From the NCBI RefSeq assembly GCF_003367245.1, contig NZ_QRGR01000001.1, positions 62,001-126,000 of the forward strand: a stretch of 64,000 bases of DNA, in the 5' to 3' direction. The stretch comes from Pontibacter diazotrophicus (GTDB lineage: Bacteria; Bacteroidota; Bacteroidia; Cytophagales; Hymenobacteraceae). The notes under the pieces are model-generated. The model was not told where the DNA came from. It ran no database searches and saw only the letters and a list, made by a program, of their open reading frames with translations. Both the position numbers and the translations under genes were made by a program. This document shows positions 56,618-64,000 of the stretch, piece after piece. Position 1 is the first letter of the stretch; every line of letters starts with the position of its first letter.

Positions 56618-57604
56618 ATGAAGTATCTGAACCATATAACCGAGGCAATCGGTAATACCCCGCTGGTGAAGCTCAACAATGTAACCAAAGGCATTAAGCC
56701 CACTGTGCTCGCTAAGGTAGAGTACCTGAACCCGGGTAACTCTATCAAAGACCGCATGGCCGTTAAAATGATTGAGGATGCGGAAGCTGCGGGCATCATT
56801 AAGCCAGGCGGAACCATTATCGAAGGAACGTCCGGCAATACGGGTATGGGGCTGGCGTTAACTGCCATTGCAAAAGGATATAAATGTATTTTTACCCTTT
56901 CAGATAAGCAGAGCAAGGAGAAGATTGACGTGCTGAAGGCTGTAGGTGCCGAGGTGATTGTGTGTCCTACCAACGTGGCACCCGACCATCCGGATTCTTA
57001 CTACTCCGTGGCAAGGCGGCTGAACCAGGAAATTCCGAACTCGTTTTACCCGAACCAGTACGATAACATGTCGAACACTGTGGCGCATTACGAGACAACG
57101 GGCCCTGAACTATGGGACCAGACGAATGGGGATATTACTCATTTTGTGACTGGCGTAGGCACGGGAGGTACTGTTTCCGGTACATCGCAGTACCTCAAAG
57201 AGCAGAAGTCTGGTATCATCACGGTTGGCATTGATACCTATGGCTCTGTTTTTAAGAAGTACAAGGAGACTGGTATTTTCGATGAGAAGGAGATTTACCC
57301 TTACGCCACTGAGGGTATAGGTGAAGATATTTTGCCAAAGAATGTGAACTTCGACCTTATTGATACTTTTATTAAAGTATCGGATAAAGACGGGGCTGTG
57401 ATGACCAGAAGGCTTGCCAAAGAAGAAGGCCTGTTCGTGGGCTGGTCCGGCGGAACGGCTGTGTTTGGTGCTTTAGAGTACGCCAGAGAAAACAACCTGA
57501 CCGAGGATGATATGATGGTGGTAATACTGCCTGACCATGGGTCCCGTTACCTGGCCAAACTCTACAACGACGACTGGATGCGCTCTCAGGGATATATTGA
57601 CTAA
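56618..57604 (+). CDS. PLP-dependent cysteine synthase / cystathionine beta-synthase family
   Basis: 328 residues from the ATG 56618. PLP lysine in NPGNSIKDRMA, the substrate loop EGTSGNTG and the phosphate-binding GVGTGGTVSG are present, as in type II PLP enzymes of the cysteine synthase family. The absence of C-terminal CBS domains leaves cysteine synthase or CBS activity open; the length (328) and the segment APDHPDSYYSVARRL resemble CBS-like enzymes. Cytoplasmic. Confidence 0.92.
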   Translation: MKYLNHITEAIGNTPLVKLNNVTKGIKPTVLAKVEYLNPGNSIKDRMAVKMIEDAEAAGIIKPGGTIIEGTSGNTGMGLALTAIAKGYKCIFTLSDKQSKEKIDVLKAVGAEVIVCPTNVAPDHPDSYYSVARRLNQEIPNSFYPNQYDNMSNTVAHYETTGPELWDQTNGDITHFVTGVGTGGTVSGTSQYLKEQKSGIITVGIDTYGSVFKKYKETGIFDEKEIYPYATEGIGEDILPKNVNFDLIDTFIKVSDKDGAVMTRRLAKEEGLFVGWSGGTAVFGALEYARENNLTEDDMMVVILPDHGSRYLAKLYNDDWMRSQGYID

Positions 57605-57616
57605 GTATTTTTTGAG

Positions 57617-57674
57617 AAAAACAGAAAAAGGGAAGCCCGGACTATAAAATCCGGGCTCCCCTTTTTCTGTTTTA
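57617..57674 (+). terminator. Terminator after the cysteine/cystathionine synthase gene
   Basis: A 24-bp imperfect stem, arms AAAACAGAAAAAGGGAAGCC and GGCTCCCCTTTTTCTGTTTT, around an ACTATAAAAT-rich loop. It starts 13 bases past the stop. Confidence 0.88.
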
Positions 57675-57956
57675 ATATAACATTACCACTGCCTGACCTG
57701 CTTTTATTTTTTAAGTTGGATTGTATTATATAATTTTACACTATCCGCCACTGCATCAGGTATAATTTACAGGTGATAAGAAGAAAAGAATTAGGCTTCT
57801 TGAGTAGATAAGCCACCTGAAGGAGAAGATTGGCCTTGTAAAAAAGAACAGCCAGAGGCAGGGGAAGAGGAGTGTGAAAGCTATTTGGTGAGTTTGTAAA
57901 AACTACTTCATTAGATTTCACCGTATACAAGTACGCATAGGGTTTTTAACATAGAA
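57675..57956. other. Intergenic region upstream of the response regulator
   Basis: About 280 bases. No ORF, tRNA or clear promoter box. It lies past the previous terminator, so it should hold the response-regulator promoter; I cannot place it. Confidence 0.4.
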
Positions 57957-58391
57957 ATGAAAGAGAAGCTATCAGGCGTTTTACTTATCGATGACGACGA
58001 TACCACAAATTTTCTGAACCAGCGCCTGCTCGACAGGATGAAGGTGACGGACAATGTACGCACGTTCGTGAACGGTAAGCAGGCTTTTGACTACCTGTAC
58101 AATGTTAGCAATAACAATTACGAGACAGAGAGCAGTAACTATTTTAAGCCGGAGCTGATTTTTCTTGATATTAACATGCCGGTAATGGACGGGTTTGAGA
58201 TGCTGGAACTGTATGAGCGCCTCAATGCCGATTTTAGGAGCAATATTGTGATGGCAGTACTCACCACCTCCACACACCCACAGGATACAGCTAACTTCAA
58301 AAGATATAATGCCGAGTACCTGACCAAGCCACTGACCGCCGAAAAGGTAAATGCACTGCTGCAGAAACTCTCCGAACAGAAAGAAGCTTAA
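57957..58391 (+). CDS. Single-domain response regulator
   Basis: 144 residues making one receiver domain (CheY-like). Acidic pocket IDDDDT (11-16), phospho-acceptor Asp71 in IFLDINMP, switch residue near TTST (103-106) and Lys124 in LTKPL are all present. No output domain and no histidine kinase next to it. A longer acidic loop (about 50-64) is inserted before the phosphorylation strand, as in Bacteroidota Rcp1/CheY-like receivers. Confidence 0.93.
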   Translation: MKEKLSGVLLIDDDDTTNFLNQRLLDRMKVTDNVRTFVNGKQAFDYLYNVSNNNYETESSNYFKPELIFLDINMPVMDGFEMLELYERLNADFRSNIVMAVLTTSTHPQDTANFKRYNAEYLTKPLTAEKVNALLQKLSEQKEA

Positions 58392-58504
58392 ATCAACACA
58401 GGTACCAGGTCACAAGACTTTGCCTTTATAAAGTAACTTGTTAATTATAAATGAGTTAGTAGTATAAATAAAGCCTTTATTGGAACAATTTTTATGCTTC
58501 GCAT

Positions 58505-58554
58505 TTAACACAGCGCGGACCTTGCAAATAATGCAGGGCCCGCGCTGTGTTTTA
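58505..58554 (+). terminator. Terminator-like hairpin after the response regulator
   Basis: Arms AACACAGCGCGG and CCGCGCTGTGTT extend through near-pairing bases to an AATA loop. TTTTAA follows. It is 115 bases past the stop. Confidence 0.7.
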
Positions 58555-58655
58555 AGAGCTTGTTTAAATTTTGTTTTTGACAGCGTACACTTGCACCTCA
58601 AAGGATAAAGCTTAAACAAGTTCTAAGTCCTTTTCTTGAACAAGCTTTAAGACCT
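58554..58655. repeat. Inverted and direct copies of an AGCTTGTTTAA unit
   Basis: AGCTTGTTTAAA (58558), TTAAACAAGTTCTAAGTCC (58612) and TTGAACAAGCTTTAAGACC (58636) are related sequences in alternating orientation within 100 bases. Confidence 0.5.
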
Positions 58656-58656
58656 T

Positions 58657-59499
58657 TTAAAAAGAAAAACCTCCGCCAGTCTTCATCAGCAGGTTGAGGA
58701 GTACGCCAGTTCCAGCCAACAGTAACCCAATGGCAATAAGTCGCTCCAGTTTCTTGCCCCGTGGGGTTCTTTTCTTGAGCAGGTTGCCGATTAAAGAGCC
58801 TACGGAAAAGGCAATCATCAGGGGCAGGCTACGGTTCCAGAGCACGTTGCCCAGCAGGAAATGGCTGATAAAGCCTGTGAAGCTAGTTACCACCAGTATA
58901 AACAGGGAAGTAGAAGTGGCAATCTGGGCGGGCATCCGGAAGAGTTTTATCATCATAGGCGTCTGTAGAAACCCGCCCCCAATGCCGAATAAGCCCGCCA
59001 CGGTGCCTGATACAAAACCAAAGAGAGACACTACGCCGCCATTTAGCCGGTAAGCCAGCTTCTTCTCTCTGTTTTTCCGGATAAAAGAGGTAGGAGCCCG
59101 CCGGATGCGGTACATCATGCCTGCGTGGCGGGGCACTTCCTTCTTTTTAGGCAGGATCATGATTACCCCGATACCCAGCACAAACACCACAAAAATCAGC
59201 TGAAGCTCCTGCACAGGAAGAAATGCAACCATGAAAGCCCCTAACACGGTTCCGGCCATAGCAGGCAGCTGAATCAGTATGCCCACCAGGTAATCGATAC
59301 TTCGGTCACGGAGGTTAAAGAGCGAGGCAATGATAGCGCCTGGCATCATCGCCGACATGGCGGAGCCGATGGCAATCTCCATGTTATAGCCAAAGAAGAT
59401 AATCAGGATGGGTACGAGAAACACACCTCCTCCGAAACCCACGGTTGTCCCAAACGCACTCACTATAACACCTACTATAAAAAGCACAAGCTCCTGCAT
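58657..59499 (-). CDS. TauE/SafE sulfite exporter family permease
   Basis: 280 residues with about eight membrane segments. Family segments FGGGVFLVPILIIFFGY (about 23-40), AIGSAMSAMMPGAI and GLFGIGGGFLQTPMM (about 167-182) are two homologous halves of the permease. A sulfonate or sulfite substrate is possible but cannot be told. It starts 35 bases after adenine deaminase ends and may be co-transcribed. Confidence 0.9.
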   Translation of the reverse strand: MQELVLFIVGVIVSAFGTTVGFGGGVFLVPILIIFFGYNMEIAIGSAMSAMMPGAIIASLFNLRDRSIDYLVGILIQLPAMAGTVLGAFMVAFLPVQELQLIFVVFVLGIGVIMILPKKKEVPRHAGMMYRIRRAPTSFIRKNREKKLAYRLNGGVVSLFGFVSGTVAGLFGIGGGFLQTPMMIKLFRMPAQIATSTSLFILVVTSFTGFISHFLLGNVLWNRSLPLMIAFSVGSLIGNLLKKRTPRGKKLERLIAIGLLLAGTGVLLNLLMKTGGGFSF

Positions 59500-59534
59500 C
59501 TGCTACGGCTCCCGTTTGGGGGATGAATATGTGG

Positions 59535-61175
59535 TTAGTCTATTTCCGCCACAGATACGAATTTAAATTCATCTCCGTTGAAAAGGCCTTTGTCGCTGAG
59601 CTTTAACGACGGGATAACAAGCAGTGCCATAAAGGAAAGCGTCATGAACGGTGACTCCAGTTTGCTGCCCATGTCTTTGCTCATACGGTCTATGGCCGAG
59701 TAGTGTGCTGCCACGCTGTAGCCATCCTCCGCCGACATAATGCCCGCCACTGGCAGCGGCAGCAGTTGCTGTACGCCCATGCCTACGGCCGCCACGCCTC
59801 CCTTAGACTGTATTATCAGGTTCACAGCCTTAGCTATACTTTCATCATCCACACCCACGGCCACAATGTTATGGGAATCGTGGCCCACGGAAGAGGCGAT
59901 GGCCCCTTCCTTCAGGCCTATGTTTTTGATGAACGCGACGGATGGCGCCGCATTCTCGTACCGGTTCACCACTGTCAGTTTCAGCACGTCCTGCGCCAGG
60001 TCTGGCACAATAAAGCCGCCTTCTATCTTAGGCACGGCCCATTGTTGTTTTGTAATGAGCTGCCCGTCAAAAGCCTCCATCACGCGGATTCTGGTGGCGT
60101 TCCCGGCCAGCACGGCGAACTCCTCCGGCGATTTAAGGTCTGTGTTAAAGTTGTTGATATCTTCGCTCTCCGAGAAGGCAATCTTCGTTTTGCCGTGCTC
60201 GGCTACCAATTGCCCGTCCAGGTAAGTCGCCTGCACATTAAAGTTATCGAGGTTGTCTACCGTTATAAAATCGGCGGCATCACCTTCCCGCAGCAAGCCA
60301 ACCTCCAGTTTATAATGCTCCACCGGGTTCACGCAGGCAGCCTGTAACACATGAAACAGGTCGTTGCCAGCTGCCAGCGCACGCTTTACCAATAGGTTGA
60401 TGTGCCCCTCCACCAGGTTGTCTGGGTGCTTATCATCAGAGCAGAACATAATGTGTTGGTAGTGCTCCGGCAGCAGCGGAATCAGGGCTTCAAAGTTCTT
60501 GGCCGCGCTGCCTTCTCTTATCAGAATCTTCATGCCTGCAGCCAGTTTGTCCAGGGCTTCGGCTGCAGTAAAACACTCATGGTCGGTGCTGATACCGGCG
60601 GAGGCATACTGCCGGGCCTGCTCACCCCGCAGGCCGGGGGCGTGGCCATCTACGGCTTTGCCGTACTTTTGGGCTAGTGCTATCTTCTCCATCACGTCCG
60701 GGGCGCGTTGCAGCGTGCCGGGCCAGTTCATCATTTCTGCCAGGTACTTTATCTCACCGCGCTGAAACAGCTTCTCAATATCAGCGGCCGTAATCTCTGC
60801 GCCGGCCGTTTCGAAAGGCGTGGCCGGAATACAGGACGGAGCGCCAAAATAAAACTTGAATGGCACCTTGTTCCCGTTCTCTATCATATACTCCACGCCT
60901 TTCAGGCCGAGCACGTTTCCGATCTCGTGCGGGTCCGAGACGGTGGCTACAGTGCCATGCGGCACGGCCAGGCGGGCAAACTCGCTGGGCACCAGCATGG
61001 AGCTTTCGATGTGCACATGGGCATCCACAAATCCGGGTAATATATAATTGGTAGCCGCTGTGGCCTCACGAACTATTTTAGAAATGCGGCCGTTTGAGAC
61101 ATGAACAGTGCCTTCGTAGATTTCTTGGTTATGTATGTCGACGATATGTCCGCTAATGGAAAAACTGGTAGGCAT
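59535..61175 (-). CDS. ade: Adenine deaminase (Ade type)
   Basis: Converts adenine to hypoxanthine for purine salvage. 546 residues. PGFVDAHVHIESSM holds the HxH metal motif, DPHEIGNVLG and DGHAPGL, STDHECF and FCSDDKHPDN follow in the order of the amidohydrolase family, and GGVAAVGMGVQ and the C-terminal LSFMALLVIPSLKL match Ade. Length is normal. It is divergent from a small lipoprotein gene and cmk. Confidence 0.96.
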   Translation of the reverse strand: MPTSFSISGHIVDIHNQEIYEGTVHVSNGRISKIVREATAATNYILPGFVDAHVHIESSMLVPSEFARLAVPHGTVATVSDPHEIGNVLGLKGVEYMIENGNKVPFKFYFGAPSCIPATPFETAGAEITAADIEKLFQRGEIKYLAEMMNWPGTLQRAPDVMEKIALAQKYGKAVDGHAPGLRGEQARQYASAGISTDHECFTAAEALDKLAAGMKILIREGSAAKNFEALIPLLPEHYQHIMFCSDDKHPDNLVEGHINLLVKRALAAGNDLFHVLQAACVNPVEHYKLEVGLLREGDAADFITVDNLDNFNVQATYLDGQLVAEHGKTKIAFSESEDINNFNTDLKSPEEFAVLAGNATRIRVMEAFDGQLITKQQWAVPKIEGGFIVPDLAQDVLKLTVVNRYENAAPSVAFIKNIGLKEGAIASSVGHDSHNIVAVGVDDESIAKAVNLIIQSKGGVAAVGMGVQQLLPLPVAGIMSAEDGYSVAAHYSAIDRMSKDMGSKLESPFMTLSFMALLVIPSLKLSDKGLFNGDEFKFVSVAEID

Positions 61176-61235
61176 GGTAACAGGTGTTTGTTTTGAAAAT
61201 TGCCCTTTTTGTGGGCGAGAAACGGTAAATTACTT

Positions 61236-61243
61236 TATATTTG
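61236..61243 (+). promoter_or_regulatory. Minus-7 box of the small lipoprotein-cmk-ispH transcript
   Basis: TATATTTG matches TAnnTTTG exactly, 18 bases before the predicted TTG start. Confidence 0.55.
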
Positions 61244-61260
61244 CATTAAATTCAGTTGAT

Positions 61261-61416
61261 TTGAGAAAGATAATTTCATACCTGATATTAGCGAGTTTTC
61301 TGGCAACGGGCCCACTGGCTGGCTGCACCGCCAAAACACCTCAGCAAAAAAAGACGGCATCTCTCAAAAGAAAAAGCAAGCTGGGCAATCTGCCTTGCCC
61401 CTGCGACTCTAATTAA
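61261..61416 (+). CDS. Tiny lipoprotein (51 residues)
   Basis: Begins at TTG 61261 with MRKIISYLILASFLATGPLAGC, a lipoprotein signal with lipobox LAGC, then a short basic stretch and a C-terminus with the motif PCPCDSN. The reading frame is open further upstream to 61135, but the exact minus-7 box at 61236 places the start here. Twenty-one bases separate it from cmk, so it probably heads the operon. Function unknown; the two Cys near the end could bind metal. Confidence 0.7.
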   Translation: MRKIISYLILASFLATGPLAGCTAKTPQQKKTASLKRKSKLGNLPCPCDSN

Positions 61417-61437
61417 ATTCTCCATTTTTTCTCCCCT

Positions 61438-62142
61438 ATGAAGAAAATAGTAATTGCACTCGACGGGTATTCCTCATGCGGCAAGAGCACCACGGCAAAA
61501 TTAGTAGCCGCAGAACTTGGATACGCTTATATAGATACCGGTGCCATGTACAGAGCGGTTACATTATATTTTCTGCAGCACCACGTGTCGCTTACCAATC
61601 CCAAGGAAGTGAAGGACGCACTGGATCAGATAGAGGTTGAGTTTCACTACAACCCAAAAACAGCGCGCAACGAAGTTTATCTAAATGGCCTTAATGTGGA
61701 GGATGAGATACGTAAAATGTATATTTCAAACCAGGTAAGCGAAGTAAGCGTAGTGCCGGAGGTGCGCCATGCTATGGTGGCACAGCAACAGAAGATGGGG
61801 AAAAAACGCGGGGTAGTGATGGATGGCCGTGACATAGGAACAGCCGTTTTCCCGGATGCGGAGGTAAAGGTTTTTATGACCGCCGATGTAGACACCCGCG
61901 CCAGGCGCCGGCAGGAGGAACTGCTGGAGAAAAAGCAGTTGGTGAACCTCGACGAGATAAGGGAGAACCTGAAAAAGCGCGACCACATAGACTCTACCAG
62001 AAAAGAGAGTCCCTTGCGCCGTGCCGATGATGCGCACCTGCTGGACACCTCGCACATGACGATTGATGAGCAGGTGGAATTTGTGATGAATAAGGTAACT
62101 TCAAAAATATTAACAAACGAAATTTCTTTGCAGCAGAACTGA
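61438..62142 (+). CDS. cmk: Cytidylate kinase
   Basis: Phosphorylates CMP and dCMP. 234 residues. P-loop GYSSCGKSTTAK (8-19), then YIDTGAMYRAVTLY, VMDGRDIGTAVFPDAEVKVFMTAD and the lid RDHIDSTRKESPLRRADDAHLLDTS are diagnostic. Ten bases separate it from ispH, a two-gene pairing seen in many Bacteroidota. Confidence 0.97.
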   Translation: MKKIVIALDGYSSCGKSTTAKLVAAELGYAYIDTGAMYRAVTLYFLQHHVSLTNPKEVKDALDQIEVEFHYNPKTARNEVYLNGLNVEDEIRKMYISNQVSEVSVVPEVRHAMVAQQQKMGKKRGVVMDGRDIGTAVFPDAEVKVFMTADVDTRARRRQEELLEKKQLVNLDEIRENLKKRDHIDSTRKESPLRRADDAHLLDTSHMTIDEQVEFVMNKVTSKILTNEISLQQN

Positions 62143-62152
62143 AGCAGAAAAG

Positions 62153-63043
62153 ATGAACGTAACCATAGATAAAAACTCCGGCTATTGTTTCGGGGTGGAA
62201 TTTGCGATACAGATGGCTGAGGATGAGATGGAGCACTGTGAAGAACTCTACTGCCTCGGAGATATAGTACACAACGGCATGGAAGTGAAACGCCTTTACA
62301 ACAAAGGCCTCCGCATCATAGACCGTGAGCAGCTGCAGGAACTGCGAGATTGCAAAGTGCTCATCAGAGCGCACGGCGAGCCGCCGGAAACTTATAAACT
62401 GGCGCTTGAGAATAACATTGAATTAATAGATGCCTCCTGCCCGGTGGTGCTGAAACTGCAGAACCGCGTGAAGCACGCTTATGACGGAGGCAAAGCCGAA
62501 AACGGGCAGATTGTCATCTATGGCCAGATGGGTCACGCAGAGGTTATTGGTTTGGCGGGCCAGACTGGCGACGAAGCTATTATCGTAACAACGGAGGATG
62601 ATTTACATAAAATCGATTTTACCCGCCCGGTTACCCTTTTCAGCCAGACAACCAAAAGCACGAAAGGCTTCTACCATATTAAGGCCCTGATCGAGGAACG
62701 TTTAAAGCAGGCAAACCAGGACAGTACCCAACCTGTTTTCGACGCCAACGACAGCATTTGCCGGCAGGTGTCTAACCGCGAACCGCAACTGGCTAAGTTT
62801 TCAACGGAGCATGATGTGATTGTATTTGTGAGCGGCAAGAAAAGCTCGAACGGGAAAGCGCTTTACAACGTATGTAAGCAGCACAACTCAAACAGCTATT
62901 TTGTAGAAAACGAAGAGGAACTGGAGGAAGCCTGGTTTGCCAATGCTGCCAGTGTAGGAATTTGTGGTGCAACGTCTACCCCTATGTGGCTGATGGAGCA
63001 GGTGGCTAACAGTATAGCTGCCATTGAGGCAGAGCCGGTGTAA
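62153..63043 (+). CDS. ispH: 4-hydroxy-3-methylbut-2-enyl diphosphate reductase
   Basis: Last step of the MEP isoprenoid pathway, a 4Fe-4S enzyme. 296 residues. Cluster cysteines are Cys12 (NSGYCFGV), Cys96 (DASCPVV) and Cys203 (SICRQVSNRE). HGEPP (74-78) and GHAE carry active-site residues. Length is normal. Transcribed with cmk and ended by a UUCG-loop terminator. Confidence 0.97.
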   Translation: MNVTIDKNSGYCFGVEFAIQMAEDEMEHCEELYCLGDIVHNGMEVKRLYNKGLRIIDREQLQELRDCKVLIRAHGEPPETYKLALENNIELIDASCPVVLKLQNRVKHAYDGGKAENGQIVIYGQMGHAEVIGLAGQTGDEAIIVTTEDDLHKIDFTRPVTLFSQTTKSTKGFYHIKALIEERLKQANQDSTQPVFDANDSICRQVSNREPQLAKFSTEHDVIVFVSGKKSSNGKALYNVCKQHNSNSYFVENEEELEEAWFANAASVGICGATSTPMWLMEQVANSIAAIEAEPV

Positions 63044-63083
63044 AATATTACCGATATAATATATTGGCTTTTTTGCTACATTT

Positions 63084-63112
63084 AGGCTTTGCTTCGGCAA
63101 GGCCTTTTTTTT
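63084..63112 (+). terminator. UUCG-loop terminator after ispH
   Basis: Stem AGGCTTTGC / GCAAGGCCT with one G-U pair, loop TTCG, then eight T, 41 bases past the ispH stop. Confidence 0.9.
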
Positions 63113-63126
63113 GTTAACATAAGCAC

Positions 63127-63705
63127 ATGAACCGATACTTCCGCTTTCTGAACATTATTTTTATGAGAAACATTTTCCGTTACTTCGTTAACGGACTCTT
63201 AATCATAGCACCTCTTGCGCTTACCGTGTTCATCGTGGTGGGAATAATTGACTGGTTAGACAGCCTGTTCGATTTAGGTGTGCCGGGGCTGGGTATTCTG
63301 CTAATGGTACTGCTGTTGACGCTGGTTGGCTTTATCGGCTCCTCTTTCTTCATCAAGCCCTTTATTTCTGTAACAGAAGGCTTCCTGCACAAAGTGCCGC
63401 TCGTGAGTATTATCTACTCCAGCATTAAAGACCTTTTTGATGCCTTCGTGGGCGACAACCAGAAGTTTAACCAACCAGTAATGGTAAAGATGACAGAAGA
63501 CTCTGATAACTATAAACTGGGCTTTTTGACACAGGACACCCTGGATACCATTAATATAGAAGACAAAGTGGCCGTATACTTTCCGCACTCCTATAACTTT
63601 TCCGGAGAGCTCTTCCTCGTGCCGAAACGCAATGTCACTTTCTTAGACATTCCGAGCAGCGAGGTGATGAAATTCGTCGTATCAGGCGGAGTCTCTAAAC
63701 TTTAA
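63127..63705 (+). CDS. DUF502 membrane protein
   Basis: 192 residues (or 180 from the second Met at 63163). Two N-terminal membrane segments (LLIIAPLALTVFIVVGIIDWL and LGILLMVLLLTLVGFIGS) are followed by the DUF502 body with VPLVSIIYSSIKDLFDAFVG and FPHSYNFSGELFLVPKRNV. Function unknown across bacteria; membrane location inferred. Confidence 0.9.
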   Translation: MNRYFRFLNIIFMRNIFRYFVNGLLIIAPLALTVFIVVGIIDWLDSLFDLGVPGLGILLMVLLLTLVGFIGSSFFIKPFISVTEGFLHKVPLVSIIYSSIKDLFDAFVGDNQKFNQPVMVKMTEDSDNYKLGFLTQDTLDTINIEDKVAVYFPHSYNFSGELFLVPKRNVTFLDIPSSEVMKFVVSGGVSKL

Positions 63706-63927
63706 TTGTTTATTATTTAGTTATTGAATGGTTGTTTGTTCGTTGCCCATTCCGGAAGAATCTTAATCCAAATCCTGCAAAAGGCTAATACGCTAGCGTA
63801 TAATTGGGTAACAACAGGTGATAAGAAGCACCACGCTACATGTTCTAAGTCCCGCTGGGACTTTTCGCGTAACAGCAGGTGTTAACTTTAACGCCATTTA
63901 ACAATTAAACCATTCAGCAATTAAGCT
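63706..63927. repeat. Repeat-rich gap before the last gene
   Basis: Contains the 14-base palindrome ATACGCTAGCGTAT (63788-63801), two direct copies GTAACAACAGGTGATAA (63808) and GTAACAGCAGGTGTTAA (63869), AAGTCCCGCTGGGACTT (63847-63863, same family as 50178), and the AATTGTTAAATGG repeat (63893-63914). No gene. Confidence 0.7.
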
Positions 63928-64000
63928 TTGCCCTACGTCATCATAAATAGCTCTAAACTGCACTACCGGGTCATTGGGCACGGCAGCCGCGTGATGCTGG
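63928..64000 (+). CDS. Probable alpha/beta hydrolase, 5' end only
   Basis: From TTG 63928 the frame reads about 24 codons (PYVIINSSKLHYRVIGHG, then SRVMLA-like) to the window edge. The pattern strand-LHYRVIGHG-strand is typical of the first strands of alpha/beta hydrolases. The identity rests on this short stretch and the start codon is uncertain. Confidence 0.45.
   Translation, partial: MPYVIINSSKLHYRVIGHGSRVML

Noticed and set aside
57768..63826. Shared 15-mer ACAGGTGATAAGAAG at 57769 and 63813
   Set aside because: A 15-base match is expected by chance a few times in 64 kb.

Overview
The window looks like chromosomal core sequence from a Bacteroidota bacterium, most likely order Cytophagales near Pontibacter/Hymenobacter. 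This placement is inferred from gene content and promoter style, not from a search. Supporting signs are the Bacteroidota minus-7 motif TAnnTTTG upstream of at least 15 genes, general lack of Shine-Dalgarno sequences, Rho with a long disordered insert, a solo curlin-repeat protein, an OmpA protein with thrombospondin-3 repeats, an LptD of the Bacteroidota type and many small lipoproteins. I see no transposase, integrase, prophage gene, CRISPR array, rRNA or tRNA.

Layout. 1-4.6 kb is a thiamin operon on the minus strand: TPP riboswitch, thiS, thiC, thiE, thiG, thiH (cut by the left edge). 4.7-9.6 kb carries pepP, an OmpA-family protein and pyrR-pyrB. 9.8-18.9 kb mixes uncharacterised envelope proteins with an EVE-domain protein, a PolX-like protein and a family 9 glycosyltransferase. 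19-25.7 kb has serS, rho, a UbiA prenyltransferase, a membrane-associated methyltransferase and unknowns. 25.8-33.3 kb has PBP1A, a TIGR01777 epimerase, a two-gene pterin operon (6-pyruvoyl-tetrahydropterin-synthase-like gene plus folE), a curlin protein and a lipoprotein of the inorganic pyrophosphatase fold with lost catalytic acids. 33.5-35.8 kb is the classical rpsP-rimM-trmD-rplS cluster. 36-43.4 kb holds a desaturase, an RluA-type synthase, panB, then lptD facing an amidase-mlaD pair, all but panB and RluA being envelope related. 43.4-50 kb has a biotin-dependent carboxylase beta subunit, a SirB1-like protein, a phosphopantetheinyl transferase with a thioredoxin-fold protein, and a WD40-DivIVA-folB operon. 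50.4-53.4 kb is an oxidative-stress unit (dps facing oxyR) and a porin. 53.8-64 kb holds a flavoprotein disulfide reductase, sucD, a cysteine/cystathionine synthase, a response regulator, a TauE exporter, adenine deaminase, a tiny lipoprotein, cmk-ispH, a DUF502 protein and the first codons of a probable alpha/beta hydrolase.

No obvious new multi-gene system stands out; most of the window is housekeeping. The items most worth a second look are the exported pseudo-pyrophosphatase (32737-33324), the PolX protein with an apparently dead polymerase site but an intact PHP nuclease, three 16-bp palindromic repeats running into the start codon of the WD40-DivIVA operon, a 151-bp nested inverted-repeat element with a related palindrome 13 kb away, a switch-like set of competing hairpins upstream of serS, the 54-bp minisatellite inside rho, and an orphan curlin gene.

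Several conventional longest-ORF starts (pyrR, lptD, desaturase, cysteine synthase, 25131-25649) fall inside or overlap a minus-7 promoter box, so I moved those starts downstream.
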